DNA of 64,000 nucleotides. Origin: Vulcanisaeta moutnovskia 768-28 (GTDB lineage Archaea; Thermoproteota; Thermoprotei; Thermoproteales; Thermocladiaceae). The stretch spans positions 186,001 through 250,000 of the forward strand of contig NC_015151.1 of NCBI RefSeq assembly GCF_000190315.1, read 5' to 3'. Below the pieces are notes generated by a model that was not told the DNA's origin, ran no database searches, and saw only the letters and a list, made by a program, of their open reading frames with translations. Within the stretch, counting starts at the first letter, position 1; each line of letters starts with the position of its first letter. The position numbers and the translations under genes were made by a program. Below, in pieces: positions 54,525 through 63,024 of the stretch.

Positions 54525-55331
54525 ATGTGCGAGGATGAGGCATTAAGGGATATCATACCCAGTGAGGCATTGTCCATGTTTAAGAAGCTCATAAGTAAAG
54601 ATATCGGCATAGCATGCGACTTCCTAATGAGACATTACAGGAATGAGTATTGGTCCAGGAGAGTTGGTACGATGCCTTCGTTGAGAAGGACCAGGGGTAA
54701 TTACGTGATTAAATTGCCAAATCCTAAGCCCATTACCATGGCTGTGAGTAATGTAATCACCGTAAGAAGAAGTGCGGAGGATTTTATTGATGAGTCAATA
54801 AACATCGATGACTTAGCAACCATACTTTACCTGGGTCTAGGCATTACTGGTTGGACCCAGGCCTATGGATTAGGTAAATACCCACTACGTGCATATCCAT
54901 CAGCGGGAGCTTTACAACCCATTGAGGCCTATCCAGTGGTTCACAACGTGGTGGGGTTAAAGGAGGGACTCTATCGCTATGACCCATTCAATCACGCACT
55001 AGAGACCCTTAAACTAGGTAAATATAATTCATTAATGGTTGACCTAGCCCTTGGGCAGGACCACGTTGGTAGGGCGTCAGTAGTCGTCATACTCACGGCA
55101 TTCTATTCACGAACACGTTGGAAATATTGGAAGAGGGCTTTGAGGTATGTCCTGCTTGACGCTGGCGCCACGATGGAAAATATATACCTAGCGGCAATAG
55201 GTTTGGAACTCAGCGTTAGGGCCGTGGGCGCCTTCTACGACAATGAATTATGCAGATTCCTCGGTATTGATTGCATTGAGGAATTCCCAGTATTGCTAAT
55301 GCTTATTGGTAAAGAGGCACGTGGTTTTTAA
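54525..55331 (+). CDS. SagB-type nitroreductase-family oxidoreductase
   Basis: A 268-residue FMN-dependent oxidoreductase of the SagB/ThcOx-like nitroreductase group. It has VRRSAEDFIDESINIDDLAT, the YPSAGALQPIEAYP loop and a C-terminal GIDCIEEFPVLLMLIGKE. SagB-type enzymes oxidise azolines in peptide biosynthesis, but no YcaO cyclodehydratase gene is near, so it may be a general flavin oxidoreductase. It lies just beyond the tnpB element and appears intact. Substrate unknown. Confidence 0.75.
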   Translation: MCEDEALRDIIPSEALSMFKKLISKDIGIACDFLMRHYRNEYWSRRVGTMPSLRRTRGNYVIKLPNPKPITMAVSNVITVRRSAEDFIDESINIDDLATILYLGLGITGWTQAYGLGKYPLRAYPSAGALQPIEAYPVVHNVVGLKEGLYRYDPFNHALETLKLGKYNSLMVDLALGQDHVGRASVVVILTAFYSRTRWKYWKRALRYVLLDAGATMENIYLAAIGLELSVRAVGAFYDNELCRFLGIDCIEEFPVLLMLIGKEARGF

Positions 55332-55354
55332 CCATAGATGCAACTTTAGATGCC

Positions 55355-55804
55355 TTATATCGAGCCTATTATACTCCTTATTCTCTCAATCTTCCTCTCT
55401 AACTCACCGCATCTTTCCTCAATGGCCTTATTAACCTCGTCCTCCGTATACAGTCTCTCAATCTTTAAATTAGAGAAGTTAAGCCTGTTTGCCTTTTGGT
55501 CGTATGATACTACGATGCTAATCCTCACGAGAGCTAACTTATCGATGTTTCTCTTAATCATCTCATCGTATACGGCCTTATTCAACTCGGCAATATCCCT
55601 GAGTATCACATCTTCAGGAACCATCTTTGAAAAAGCTGCGAATGCAGCACGCCTTAATTTATCGGCGAATCTTGCTGCTATGATTATGCCTGTCCTTAAC
55701 TCGACAGTTAATGGCCCTTGGAATGTGAAGCCACTGTATAGTTTCTCATATTCTACGGTTCGCTCCTTATCTCGTTCTACATCTTCACTGGGTTTCCAAG
55801 ACAT
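55355..55804 (-). CDS. possible ThermoDBP-like ssDNA-binding protein
   Basis: A 149-residue protein with a basic globular core (LYSGFTFQGPLTVELRTGII through LALVRISIVVSY) and a C-terminal heptad-rich helix (DEVNKAIEERCGELERKIER) that could dimerise as a zipper. The size, layout and compositional style fit ThermoDBP, the single-stranded DNA-binding protein that replaces classical SSB in Thermoproteales; a DUF2258 assignment is also possible. I base this on recalled family features, not an alignment, so confidence is limited. Confidence 0.4.
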   Translation of the reverse strand: MSWKPSEDVERDKERTVEYEKLYSGFTFQGPLTVELRTGIIIAARFADKLRRAAFAAFSKMVPEDVILRDIAELNKAVYDEMIKRNIDKLALVRISIVVSYDQKANRLNFSNLKIERLYTEDEVNKAIEERCGELERKIERIRSIIGSI

Positions 55805-55897
55805 AATATACTATATTATCAGGCTTCATTTAAAACTTATTTTCCGATGCGGGTTAAATACTTAAGTAGGGGTGTGGTTTATTATTTCTGATCTGAA

Positions 55898-56191
55898 TTG
55901 AGTGGGTTACGTAGGGTTGTGCTTGATGTTGATATACCAAGTAGTGTCTCCACAGTGGAGCTCGCAAATAGGTTAGGAAGGGTTAGTGGTGTTAAGGCTG
56001 TTAATGTTACCGTTACCGACACTGATGTTGAGGTTCTAGGCCTGGTAATTGTCGTTGAGGGTGATAATATAAATTATGATGAGGTGAGGAGGGTTATTGA
56101 GGACTTGGGTGGCGCTATTAGGAGTATTGACCAGGTAGTGGTTGGGGATTACTTGCTTGAGCTTAATCCTCAGTTGCTTAAGGAGAGGTGA
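55898..56191 (+). CDS. DUF211 family protein
   Basis: A 97-residue ferredoxin-fold protein of archaeal DUF211 (COG1888): LRRVVLDVDIPSSVSTVELA, VSGVKAVNVTVTDTDVEV and EDLGGAIRSIDQVVVGDY. Structures of this family form oligomers that bind metal-like or small ligands, but the function is unknown. The TTG start overlaps no other gene. Its stop is directly followed by a membrane protein gene, a common pairing for DUF211. Confidence 0.8.
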   Translation: MSGLRRVVLDVDIPSSVSTVELANRLGRVSGVKAVNVTVTDTDVEVLGLVIVVEGDNINYDEVRRVIEDLGGAIRSIDQVVVGDYLLELNPQLLKER

Positions 56192-56193
56192 GT

Positions 56194-56670
56194 ATGGTAA
56201 GTATTGATGGCAGGTACCTGGTACTTGGTTTTTTGGATAGTGTTTTGACGACACTCGTGTTAGGTGAGACTACGCGGAGCACGGTCAAGTTGGTGGTTAT
56301 AGTCACGGTAATCAACCTAGTAACCGCATTCATGGCTGAGTACATTGAAGAGAGGAGTTCGTTAAATCGTATTGAGAGGTCTTTGCTAATGAGAAGAGGA
56401 TCGTTGCTGAGGACTAGCCTGCATAGGAAGGCTATTTATGATGCATTGATTAAGGGCCTAATCTTTGGCACAGTATCGTTAATTGGCGCCTTAATCACTG
56501 ACTTAACAATGTACCTAATTAAGGTGCTTTGGATCCCAGTAATCCCAGTAATTATGCTCGGTGTCTTCGGTACGTTAATGAGTAGGTACTTTAGGGGGAA
56601 TGCCATTCTTTGGCTCATCCTTTACATAGTACTAGGAATAACCATGTCATTTATAGGCTCTGTTATTTAA
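56194..56670 (+). CDS. membrane protein, VIT1/CCC1-like partner of DUF211
   Basis: A 158-residue protein with four or five hydrophobic helices and the N-terminal FLDSVLTTLVLGE, which recalls the opening motif of VIT1/CCC1-type metal transporters. The ATG at 56194 has a GAGGTG ribosome-binding site overlapping the stop of the DUF211 gene, giving tight coupling. A charged loop (RIERSLLMRRGSLLRT) lies between helices 2 and 3. A metal transport role with DUF211 as cytosolic partner is inference. Confidence 0.55.
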   Translation: MVSIDGRYLVLGFLDSVLTTLVLGETTRSTVKLVVIVTVINLVTAFMAEYIEERSSLNRIERSLLMRRGSLLRTSLHRKAIYDALIKGLIFGTVSLIGALITDLTMYLIKVLWIPVIPVIMLGVFGTLMSRYFRGNAILWLILYIVLGITMSFIGSVI

Positions 56671-56700
56671 AGACGTTGGTACACGATTGCTATCTATTCA

Positions 56701-57120
56701 CTATGTTGATAGGTTAGTTGGTTTTCCTTCCCTCAATATTTTATTTCCGAGTTCAGGATTGACCTTAATTAATTGATCCCTAACTTTATCTAGGAAGGCC
56801 TTATCCTCCTCCTTATTCCTGAGTTCATCAGGTAATAATATTGGTATCTCATCCTTAATTGGGTACCAACGACCGCACTTAGTGCAGTAAAGTATGCCCT
56901 CAACAACCTCCTTCTTAATGCACTCGTCGCAGGGTAGTTCCTGCGGGTTTGGGTAATTCTTTATGAAGACATTCTTAAGTGCACAGTACTCCTCACAGAA
57001 TGGCCTCCTATTCCATTCATATTTTCGTTCAGGATACTCCTTCTCCCTAAGCACTATTAGCGTTAATGGGAATGTCTTGTCGTATGGGCATGCCAATACA
57101 TCCATTAGTCTGTATTTCAC
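56701..57120 (-). CDS. Trm112-like zinc-binding protein
   Basis: A 139-residue protein with the Trm112 pattern: LMDVLACPYDKTFPLTL at the N-terminus and YCTKCGRWYPIKDEIPILLPD in the zinc site. It also has FCEEYC and CDECIKK Cys pairs in a longer insert. Trm112 stabilises several methyltransferases that act on tRNA, rRNA and release factor. Here the Trm11-like methyltransferase at 61 kb is a possible client. Confidence 0.8.
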   Translation of the reverse strand: MKYRLMDVLACPYDKTFPLTLIVLREKEYPERKYEWNRRPFCEEYCALKNVFIKNYPNPQELPCDECIKKEVVEGILYCTKCGRWYPIKDEIPILLPDELRNKEEDKAFLDKVRDQLIKVNPELGNKILREGKPTNLST

Positions 57121-57176
57121 GAAAGAACTCCTGTTAATACCCCTTTAATTACTTTTACCTACTTTAATTTTATTCC

Positions 57177-58937
57177 CTAGTACTTTCTTTCCTCAGGTTT
57201 CCATCTCGTTATACGAACCGGCGCATAGCTTATTCTCGGCCCATCAGGTGTGTAGAAGTATATTGTATGCTTCAGCCAATTAGCATCATCTCTCTTTGGA
57301 TAATCAAGCCTATAATGGGCACCTCTTGATTCGGTCCTTGTTATTGCGCCAACAATTATCAATTCAGCCTGCTCAAGTAAGAAGTCAAGCTCTAGCACGT
57401 CTCTAAGGTTAGTGTTGTAATATTTGCCCTTATCCTCAATCCTAACATTCTGGAACCTTTCCCTCAACCTCTTTATAGTTGAGTATGCCTCCTCTAGTCC
57501 ACTCTTGTCTCTAAATACGTACACATACGTGTCCATGGTCCTATTCATATCCTCCCTAATAGAGTATGGGTTTTCAGCACCAACTTCCTTGTGCAGTAGT
57601 TTATCGAATATCCTACTTTCCTCATTAGCCACTTTTGCTGCTATGTCGCCAGTATATTCAAGCATTGAGTCTGGAGCTGACATTGCGTACCTAGCGGCAG
57701 CAGCACCATCAATCCTACCCCACACAAGGCAATCACTTAATGAATTACTACCTAACCTATTGGCTCCATGAACACTTACGTTAGCGGCTTCACCAACAGC
57801 CCATAAGTTAGGTACTCTCGTCTTTTCCTCATCGAGCATTACCTGTCCATATAGATCAACATGTATGCCGCCCATCATATAATGCATTGCTGGTCTAACA
57901 GGTATCGGCTCATCAACTGGGTCAATACCCAGCGTCTTAATTACTATCTCCCTAATCATTGGTAATCTCTTATTTATTCTCTCTTCACCAAGATGCCTTA
58001 AATCAAGCAATACATAACAAAGTCCAGACTCCTCATCCACAAAGCCCCTGCCCTGTAGGCACTCAGTAACTATTGCCCTGCTAACTATGTCCCTAGGCGC
58101 GAGTTCCATCTTACTTGGCGCATAATTCTTCATGAACCTCTCGCCCTCCTTATTAACCAAGTAACCGCCCTCGCCTCTGGCGCCCTCCGTTATTAATATG
58201 CCGTTAGGCACTAAAGCCGTTGGATGGAATTGCGGAAACTCCATGTCCTTAAGTGGTATACCTGCCCTATAAGCTAGGGAAAAGCCATCACCGGTAGATG
58301 ACCAGGCCATTGTTGTGAATTTATAAACTCTACCGTTACCTCCAGTCGCGATTATACCTGCCTTAGCAAGTATTGCCTTGAATTCTCCTGTCCTTAGGTC
58401 TATGGCAGTAACTCCCCTAAATACTCCGTTATTCATTATTAATGATGTGACGAAGTATTCATGAAGCATTTCAATATTATCAAATCTAAGTACGTTGTCA
58501 TATAGCGTACTCATTAAGAAGAAGCCACTTTTATCTTGGGCGAAGGTGGTTCTGGGAATTGACATTCCGCCAAATGGTCTCTGTAATATCCTGCCTTTTT
58601 CATCCCTTGACCAGGGAACGCCCAGATGATCCATGAATATTATTTCCTTAGGGGCCTCTCGTACGAGTAGCTCAACAGCGTCTTGATCAGCCAGAAAGTC
58701 ACTGCCCTTAACAGTATCGTATGCATGCAAATCAAAACTATCACCTGTCTCCTTTGGGTAGAGGACTGCGCTTGCACCACCTTCAGCACTGACGGAGTGA
58801 CTTCTCATTGCATGCACCTTGGATAAAACGGCAATTCTTATCTTGCCCTGCGAGACTCTGGCAGCTTCAAATGCTGACCTTAAACCCGCTAGGCCTGACC
58901 CAATAATTATTAGATCGTACTTAAGCACTTCAGTCAT
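57177..58937 (-). CDS. sdhA: succinate dehydrogenase/fumarate reductase flavoprotein subunit
   Basis: A 586-residue flavoprotein with the FAD motif IIIGSGLAGLRSAFEAA, the histidine for covalent FAD in RSHSVSAEGGASA, the substrate-binding HPTALVPNG region and RGEGGYLVN, and the catalytic ANRLGSNSL site. It oxidises succinate to fumarate in the citric acid cycle. The iron-sulfur and membrane subunits are not adjacent; the gene stands alone. No obvious truncation. Confidence 0.92.
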   Translation of the reverse strand: MTEVLKYDLIIIGSGLAGLRSAFEAARVSQGKIRIAVLSKVHAMRSHSVSAEGGASAVLYPKETGDSFDLHAYDTVKGSDFLADQDAVELLVREAPKEIIFMDHLGVPWSRDEKGRILQRPFGGMSIPRTTFAQDKSGFFLMSTLYDNVLRFDNIEMLHEYFVTSLIMNNGVFRGVTAIDLRTGEFKAILAKAGIIATGGNGRVYKFTTMAWSSTGDGFSLAYRAGIPLKDMEFPQFHPTALVPNGILITEGARGEGGYLVNKEGERFMKNYAPSKMELAPRDIVSRAIVTECLQGRGFVDEESGLCYVLLDLRHLGEERINKRLPMIREIVIKTLGIDPVDEPIPVRPAMHYMMGGIHVDLYGQVMLDEEKTRVPNLWAVGEAANVSVHGANRLGSNSLSDCLVWGRIDGAAAARYAMSAPDSMLEYTGDIAAKVANEESRIFDKLLHKEVGAENPYSIREDMNRTMDTYVYVFRDKSGLEEAYSTIKRLRERFQNVRIEDKGKYYNTNLRDVLELDFLLEQAELIIVGAITRTESRGAHYRLDYPKRDDANWLKHTIYFYTPDGPRISYAPVRITRWKPEERKY

Positions 58938-59040
58938 ACTCTAGTTCGTTTTACATAGGCGATTTATATTTTCTTCCCCTATTAAGATTACTGACCTGGG
59001 ATAAGCATTATTAATACCCTCCTTAATATGGCTTACCTGA

Positions 59041-60036
59041 ATGCCAATTTTAAATGAGGAGGAGCTAGAGAATAAGATTAAGGAATTGAGTGGTGAAGTT
59101 CTTAAGGTTAGAAATGAAATCGGCGAGAAGGAGAAAGAGAGGGAGAGTCTTCGTAATGAATTGAATAAAACTAGAGAGGAATTAAGCGCAGTAATAAATC
59201 AACTCAATAATAAGAGGACAGAGTTAGGAAGTATTAAGGAGGAAATAAATAAGTTAAGAAAGAGCAGAGATGATGCCGTAAACACACTAAAGCAACTTAA
59301 GAATAGGAGAGTGGAGCTTCTTCAGAGGATTAAGGAGTTGATGGATAAGGTAAGGAAGTATAGGGAATTGCTAAAGATGATTAATGATTTGATTGGTGGT
59401 AAGCCTGTTGATAAGGATAAGTTGAAGGAATTAATAGATAAGCTTGAGTTTGAGCATGAAATATCACCCACAGACCCTGAGAGGGAGTGGGAGTTCTTTA
59501 GGACAATACAGCAATTAGAGAAGGAGTTAAACGCGGCTGAGGTGCTCTCAAGGATTAAGGAATATATAAGTAATAGTTCTCAGGAAATTGAGAAAATACG
59601 TAAAGAAAGGACGGAAATAGTGCAGCAGATGAGGGATCTCTACAGTAATGCTCTTGCTAATATTAAGATGCAATTGGAGGAACTTAAGAAAAAAAGGGAG
59701 TCCATTGTTAATGAAATCATTCAATTAAAGAGTAAGAGGGATTCACTTAAGGCTAGGCGTGATGAATTAAAGGTTAAGATACTGAGTAGGTCCGCTGAAA
59801 TAAAGGAGTTAAGGGCTAGGTTAAAGGAATTGAATGATGAATTAAATAAGTACCAACTGCTTTTAGCGGCAGCACGTAAATCCAAGAACCTAGTTGTTAA
59901 GAAGCAGGAGGAGGCCAAGATGAAGGAGGAGATGAAGAAAAAGGCTGAGGAGGGGCTTCAGAAATTAATGAAAGGTGAAAGAGTATCACTGAATGATTTA
60001 TTAGGGCTGGAGTTAGATGAAGATAATGAGAAGTAG
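59041..60036 (+). CDS. long coiled-coil protein
   Basis: A 331-residue protein almost wholly of charged heptad repeats (Leu, Glu, Lys, Arg), predicted to be a long coiled coil with a break near residue 120, where GGKPVDKDKLKELIDK gives a short turn. It resembles the archaeal COG1340-type coiled-coil proteins. No enzymatic motif. It is immediately upstream of a DUF373 membrane protein (3 bp), so both are likely in one operon and may form a complex. Function unknown. Confidence 0.6.
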   Translation: MPILNEEELENKIKELSGEVLKVRNEIGEKEKERESLRNELNKTREELSAVINQLNNKRTELGSIKEEINKLRKSRDDAVNTLKQLKNRRVELLQRIKELMDKVRKYRELLKMINDLIGGKPVDKDKLKELIDKLEFEHEISPTDPEREWEFFRTIQQLEKELNAAEVLSRIKEYISNSSQEIEKIRKERTEIVQQMRDLYSNALANIKMQLEELKKKRESIVNEIIQLKSKRDSLKARRDELKVKILSRSAEIKELRARLKELNDELNKYQLLLAAARKSKNLVVKKQEEAKMKEEMKKKAEEGLQKLMKGERVSLNDLLGLELDEDNEK

Positions 60037-60039
60037 GCC

Positions 60040-61146
60040 ATGTCTAAGCTCGTAAGAAGATTAATTGTGCTGTATGTTGATAGGGACAATGATGTAGGCG
60101 AGAGACTTGGCGTTCCAACACCGATTATAGGCAGGGGTAATGTACTTAAGGTAGCCACAGAATACATACTTAGGTATCCAGATGATTCCGATGCTAACGC
60201 CATGTTTGGCGCGGTACAATTATATGATACATTAATATCAACATTTGGCGCAGAGAATGTAGAAATTGCGGTGGTTACGGGAACGAGTTCAGAGGATGTC
60301 ACTGCCGACATGAAGATACTTAATGAAGTTGATAAGGTGCTTCAAGTTTTTGATGCTGATGGCTTTATCGTGGTATCTGATGGACCATCTGACGAGGTTG
60401 TTGTTCCACTTATTCAATCGAGAAGACCCGTTGTCTCTGTTAGAAGAATTGTTGTTAAACAAACCAGGGGTTTTGAGGAATTCGCTGTGCTTGCCAAGTA
60501 CTACATTGGTAAATTATTCAGTGAACCTAAGTATAGAAGATATGCACTCGGCGTACCCGGAGCCTTATTACTGATTTATGGTACGTTCTATAGTATATGG
60601 CCGTACATACCCATTATCATTAGAACCATGATAATAGCTAGTATAACAATATTACTCGGCGCGGTATTTATGCTCTACGGTTTTAATCTTCATAATAGCT
60701 TACTCCGATTTATCAGAATGTATGAAACAACGTTTTTCATATCAGCACTTTCAGTCTTCTTTGCAATAGTATACTTGCTATCTACCTATTATATACTACA
60801 TCAAGCCATACCAATTTGGGGTGAATTGAATATATTTGATTTAATGGGGCTTGTAATTGGTGCAATACTTACAGTTAATGTAATCGAGGTTTACATTAAG
60901 TATAAAGTAAAGCCATTTGGTAGGGTAGCTGCTGATGTGCTTTTAACGATGTTCCTATTATTTGTAGCTGGTGATTTAGCTGGTTATATGCTTGGTAAGG
61001 TGGGTACGTACGTACTACTTTTCAATTTAACAATATATACTGTGGTAGGATTAATAACATTGATAGTATTAAGTATATTAAGAAACAAGTATGGTAAGGT
61101 TAAGAGTAGAGGTAAGCCGGGACCTAAAGGCTCTGGCTTACGGTGA
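60040..61146 (+). CDS. DUF373 family membrane protein
   Basis: A 368-residue protein. The N-terminal 150 residues form a soluble alpha/beta domain with LIVLYVDRDNDVGERLG and ANAMFGAVQLYD, typical of archaeal DUF373 (COG2237). The C-terminal part has about seven membrane helices (roughly residues 170-360). The ATG is three bases after the coiled-coil stop; its end overlaps the methyltransferase gene by 56 bp. No catalytic residues are assigned to the family. Confidence 0.75.
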   Translation: MSKLVRRLIVLYVDRDNDVGERLGVPTPIIGRGNVLKVATEYILRYPDDSDANAMFGAVQLYDTLISTFGAENVEIAVVTGTSSEDVTADMKILNEVDKVLQVFDADGFIVVSDGPSDEVVVPLIQSRRPVVSVRRIVVKQTRGFEEFAVLAKYYIGKLFSEPKYRRYALGVPGALLLIYGTFYSIWPYIPIIIRTMIIASITILLGAVFMLYGFNLHNSLLRFIRMYETTFFISALSVFFAIVYLLSTYYILHQAIPIWGELNIFDLMGLVIGAILTVNVIEVYIKYKVKPFGRVAADVLLTMFLLFVAGDLAGYMLGKVGTYVLLFNLTIYTVVGLITLIVLSILRNKYGKVKSRGKPGPKGSGLR

Positions 61147-61864
61147 ATTAGAATCACTGTGTGAATTATCCGATGGGTCCCTGGATCTTATTGATGATAC
61201 CAAGGATTTAATAATAAATTATAAGGGTAGCCTTGAATCCCTAAAAAGAAGATTCTGTAGAGCGGCATTGATTAGGCGTGCATGGGTCATTGATGATACT
61301 AACGAAACACTCTTTGCAGAACTTGACAGATCGAGGTATAGGACCCTAAAGCGAGGCAGAAAGGATAATATCGTTAGTATTGACTTACGTATAGCCAGAT
61401 TACTCGTTAACTTAGCAAGAACTAATGAGAATGAAGTTTTCCTTGACCCATTCGTAGGCTCTGGAATAATCGCGCAGGAGGCTATGCTAGTTGGCGCTCA
61501 CGTAATTGGGATTGATACAAATCCGAGATACTTAAGTATGGTAGGTAGTGGTGTGTATACCGATTCGATAAACTCAGACTCTCTCCTGAGCCCTATTAAG
61601 GATAATTCAATTCATTCAATAGCCACAGACCCTCCATACAATAGACTATCAATAAGTAATATAGATTTGGACTCATTTTATAGAAAATTCGCCGAAGAAT
61701 CCTTCAGAATATTAAGAAGAGGTGGTTACATAGCCTTCTCGCATCCTACCTATGTTGATTCCCTTGATTGGTTCTTAAACTTAGGCTTTGAGTTAGTAAT
61801 TAGTGGTTTGCAGTACGTCCATGGTGGCTTAACACGATTGATATATGTTTTTAGAAAACCTTAG
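61091..61864 (+). CDS. Trm11-like tRNA guanine-N2 methyltransferase
   Basis: A 257-residue SAM-dependent methyltransferase. Motif I is FLDPFVGSGIIAQEA near residue 117, and the catalytic motif ATDPPYNR near residue 180 is that of N2-guanine methyltransferases acting on tRNA G10. The N-terminal 90 residues form a small RNA-binding region instead of a complete THUMP domain. A start within the DUF373 gene is natural, giving translational coupling. Trm112 at 56.7 kb may be its partner. Confidence 0.75.
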   Translation: MVRLRVEVSRDLKALAYGELESLCELSDGSLDLIDDTKDLIINYKGSLESLKRRFCRAALIRRAWVIDDTNETLFAELDRSRYRTLKRGRKDNIVSIDLRIARLLVNLARTNENEVFLDPFVGSGIIAQEAMLVGAHVIGIDTNPRYLSMVGSGVYTDSINSDSLLSPIKDNSIHSIATDPPYNRLSISNIDLDSFYRKFAEESFRILRRGGYIAFSHPTYVDSLDWFLNLGFELVISGLQYVHGGLTRLIYVFRKP

Positions 61865-62514
61865 TTAATACCGAGAGAATTCCTTATGACCCTAGCAGCC
61901 ATTACTGGGTCTGCTGCCTGTGTTATTGCCCTTCCAACAACCACAATATCGATATTAGTACCCCTTATTTTAGGTGCTATTTTTTCATCAATACCACCTG
62001 CTATGGCCACAGCTAGGTCAAAATTATTCTTAATATTTATGGCCTCATTTATTAAATCCTCAATGGTTAAACCCCTACTCCTCTGAACATCAATGCCTAG
62101 ATGAAGACCAACATAGTCAGGTCTCAACCCAATACTAAGCAACTCCTTAACCCTAGTAATGGGGTCCTTAACACTTATCATGTCAACTAACGACTTGCCA
62201 TTAAGTCTCCTAGCCTCGTTTATAAACTCACTTATTGTTTCATTGGCTGCGGCACCCAAAACACTAACTATATTAGCACCGGAATTAATTGCCAGTCTTG
62301 CTTCAAGCGCACCAACATCCATTGTTTTTAAATCAGCCATTATCTCTGCATTAGGGCAGGCAATTCTTAGTGCGCTAACTATGAATATCCCTGCTGACTT
62401 TATTAATGGAGTGCCCGCCTCAACTATGTCCACAACCCTTGCAGTGCATAGTTTACGTGCCAAGTCAACAGCCAAACTAGGCTCTGTAAGGTCGAGCGCT
62501 ACTTGTAATTTCAA
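61861..62514 (-). CDS. 3-hexulose-6-phosphate synthase
   Basis: A 217-residue OMP-decarboxylase-like TIM barrel. It opens LQVALDLTEPSLAVDLA, with VEAGTPLIKSAG, MADLKTMDVGALEARLAINS and AIAGGIDEK, the motif set of hexulose-phosphate synthase rather than orotidine decarboxylase. In archaea it acts in reverse in the ribulose monophosphate route to make ribulose 5-phosphate. No isomerase (phi) gene is next to it. The four-base overlap with the methyltransferase is convergent. Confidence 0.85.
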   Translation of the reverse strand: MKLQVALDLTEPSLAVDLARKLCTARVVDIVEAGTPLIKSAGIFIVSALRIACPNAEIMADLKTMDVGALEARLAINSGANIVSVLGAAANETISEFINEARRLNGKSLVDMISVKDPITRVKELLSIGLRPDYVGLHLGIDVQRSRGLTIEDLINEAINIKNNFDLAVAIAGGIDEKIAPKIRGTNIDIVVVGRAITQAADPVMAARVIRNSLGIN

Positions 62515-62520
62515 TTAAAC

Positions 62521-62961
62521 TCACCAACTCCTGAAAATTATCTTAATAGGAATCCCAGTCTTTAATTCAACTAGTATTGGCACTTCAGCCTTATCACCGA
62601 GCTTATTCACTATAACCTCGAGTATATCCTTAACCCTGGTTAATGCAGTTAATCTATCCGCCATTGCCTTCCTACTCTCGTTAAGGGTCTCATACTCATC
62701 AATTGGCCTTGGGTCAAAGATTATCTTTAGTCCCGTAAGTTCAACTGCTGTGGACAGTGGTAATTGTTGGCCCTTACCAACTATCTCCTCTATCATCTGC
62801 AGTAGCGCCATGTACTTATCGGCCTTAACCTTAAGGTCGCCCATCATATCCTCAATATCCTTAATTCTCTTCTCAAGATCATTTATTTGATTATTTACAT
62901 AACTAAGCAGCTCCTTAACCCCCTTGAAGGTCATTAATTCGAGATCAGGCGCAGTTGACAT
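62521..62961 (-). CDS. hypothetical coiled-coil protein
   Basis: A 146-residue protein with N-terminal coiled coil (LLSYVNNQINDLEKRIKDIE) and a second helix near 105-135, ending in a short beta segment (PILVELKTGIPIKIIF). I do not recognise it. The ATG at 62961, not 62967, is 25-26 nt from the TTTTTTTAAAG promoter at 62980-62991. It lies six bases upstream of hexulose-phosphate synthase on the same strand and may be co-expressed. Confidence 0.5.
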   Translation of the reverse strand: MSTAPDLELMTFKGVKELLSYVNNQINDLEKRIKDIEDMMGDLKVKADKYMALLQMIEEIVGKGQQLPLSTAVELTGLKIIFDPRPIDEYETLNESRKAMADRLTALTRVKDILEVIVNKLGDKAEVPILVELKTGIPIKIIFRSW

Positions 62962-63024
62962 ACCCATTGATTAGTATCGAAGTACTTTAAAAAAATATCG
63001 CTTATGAAAAATTGAGAGAACAAC

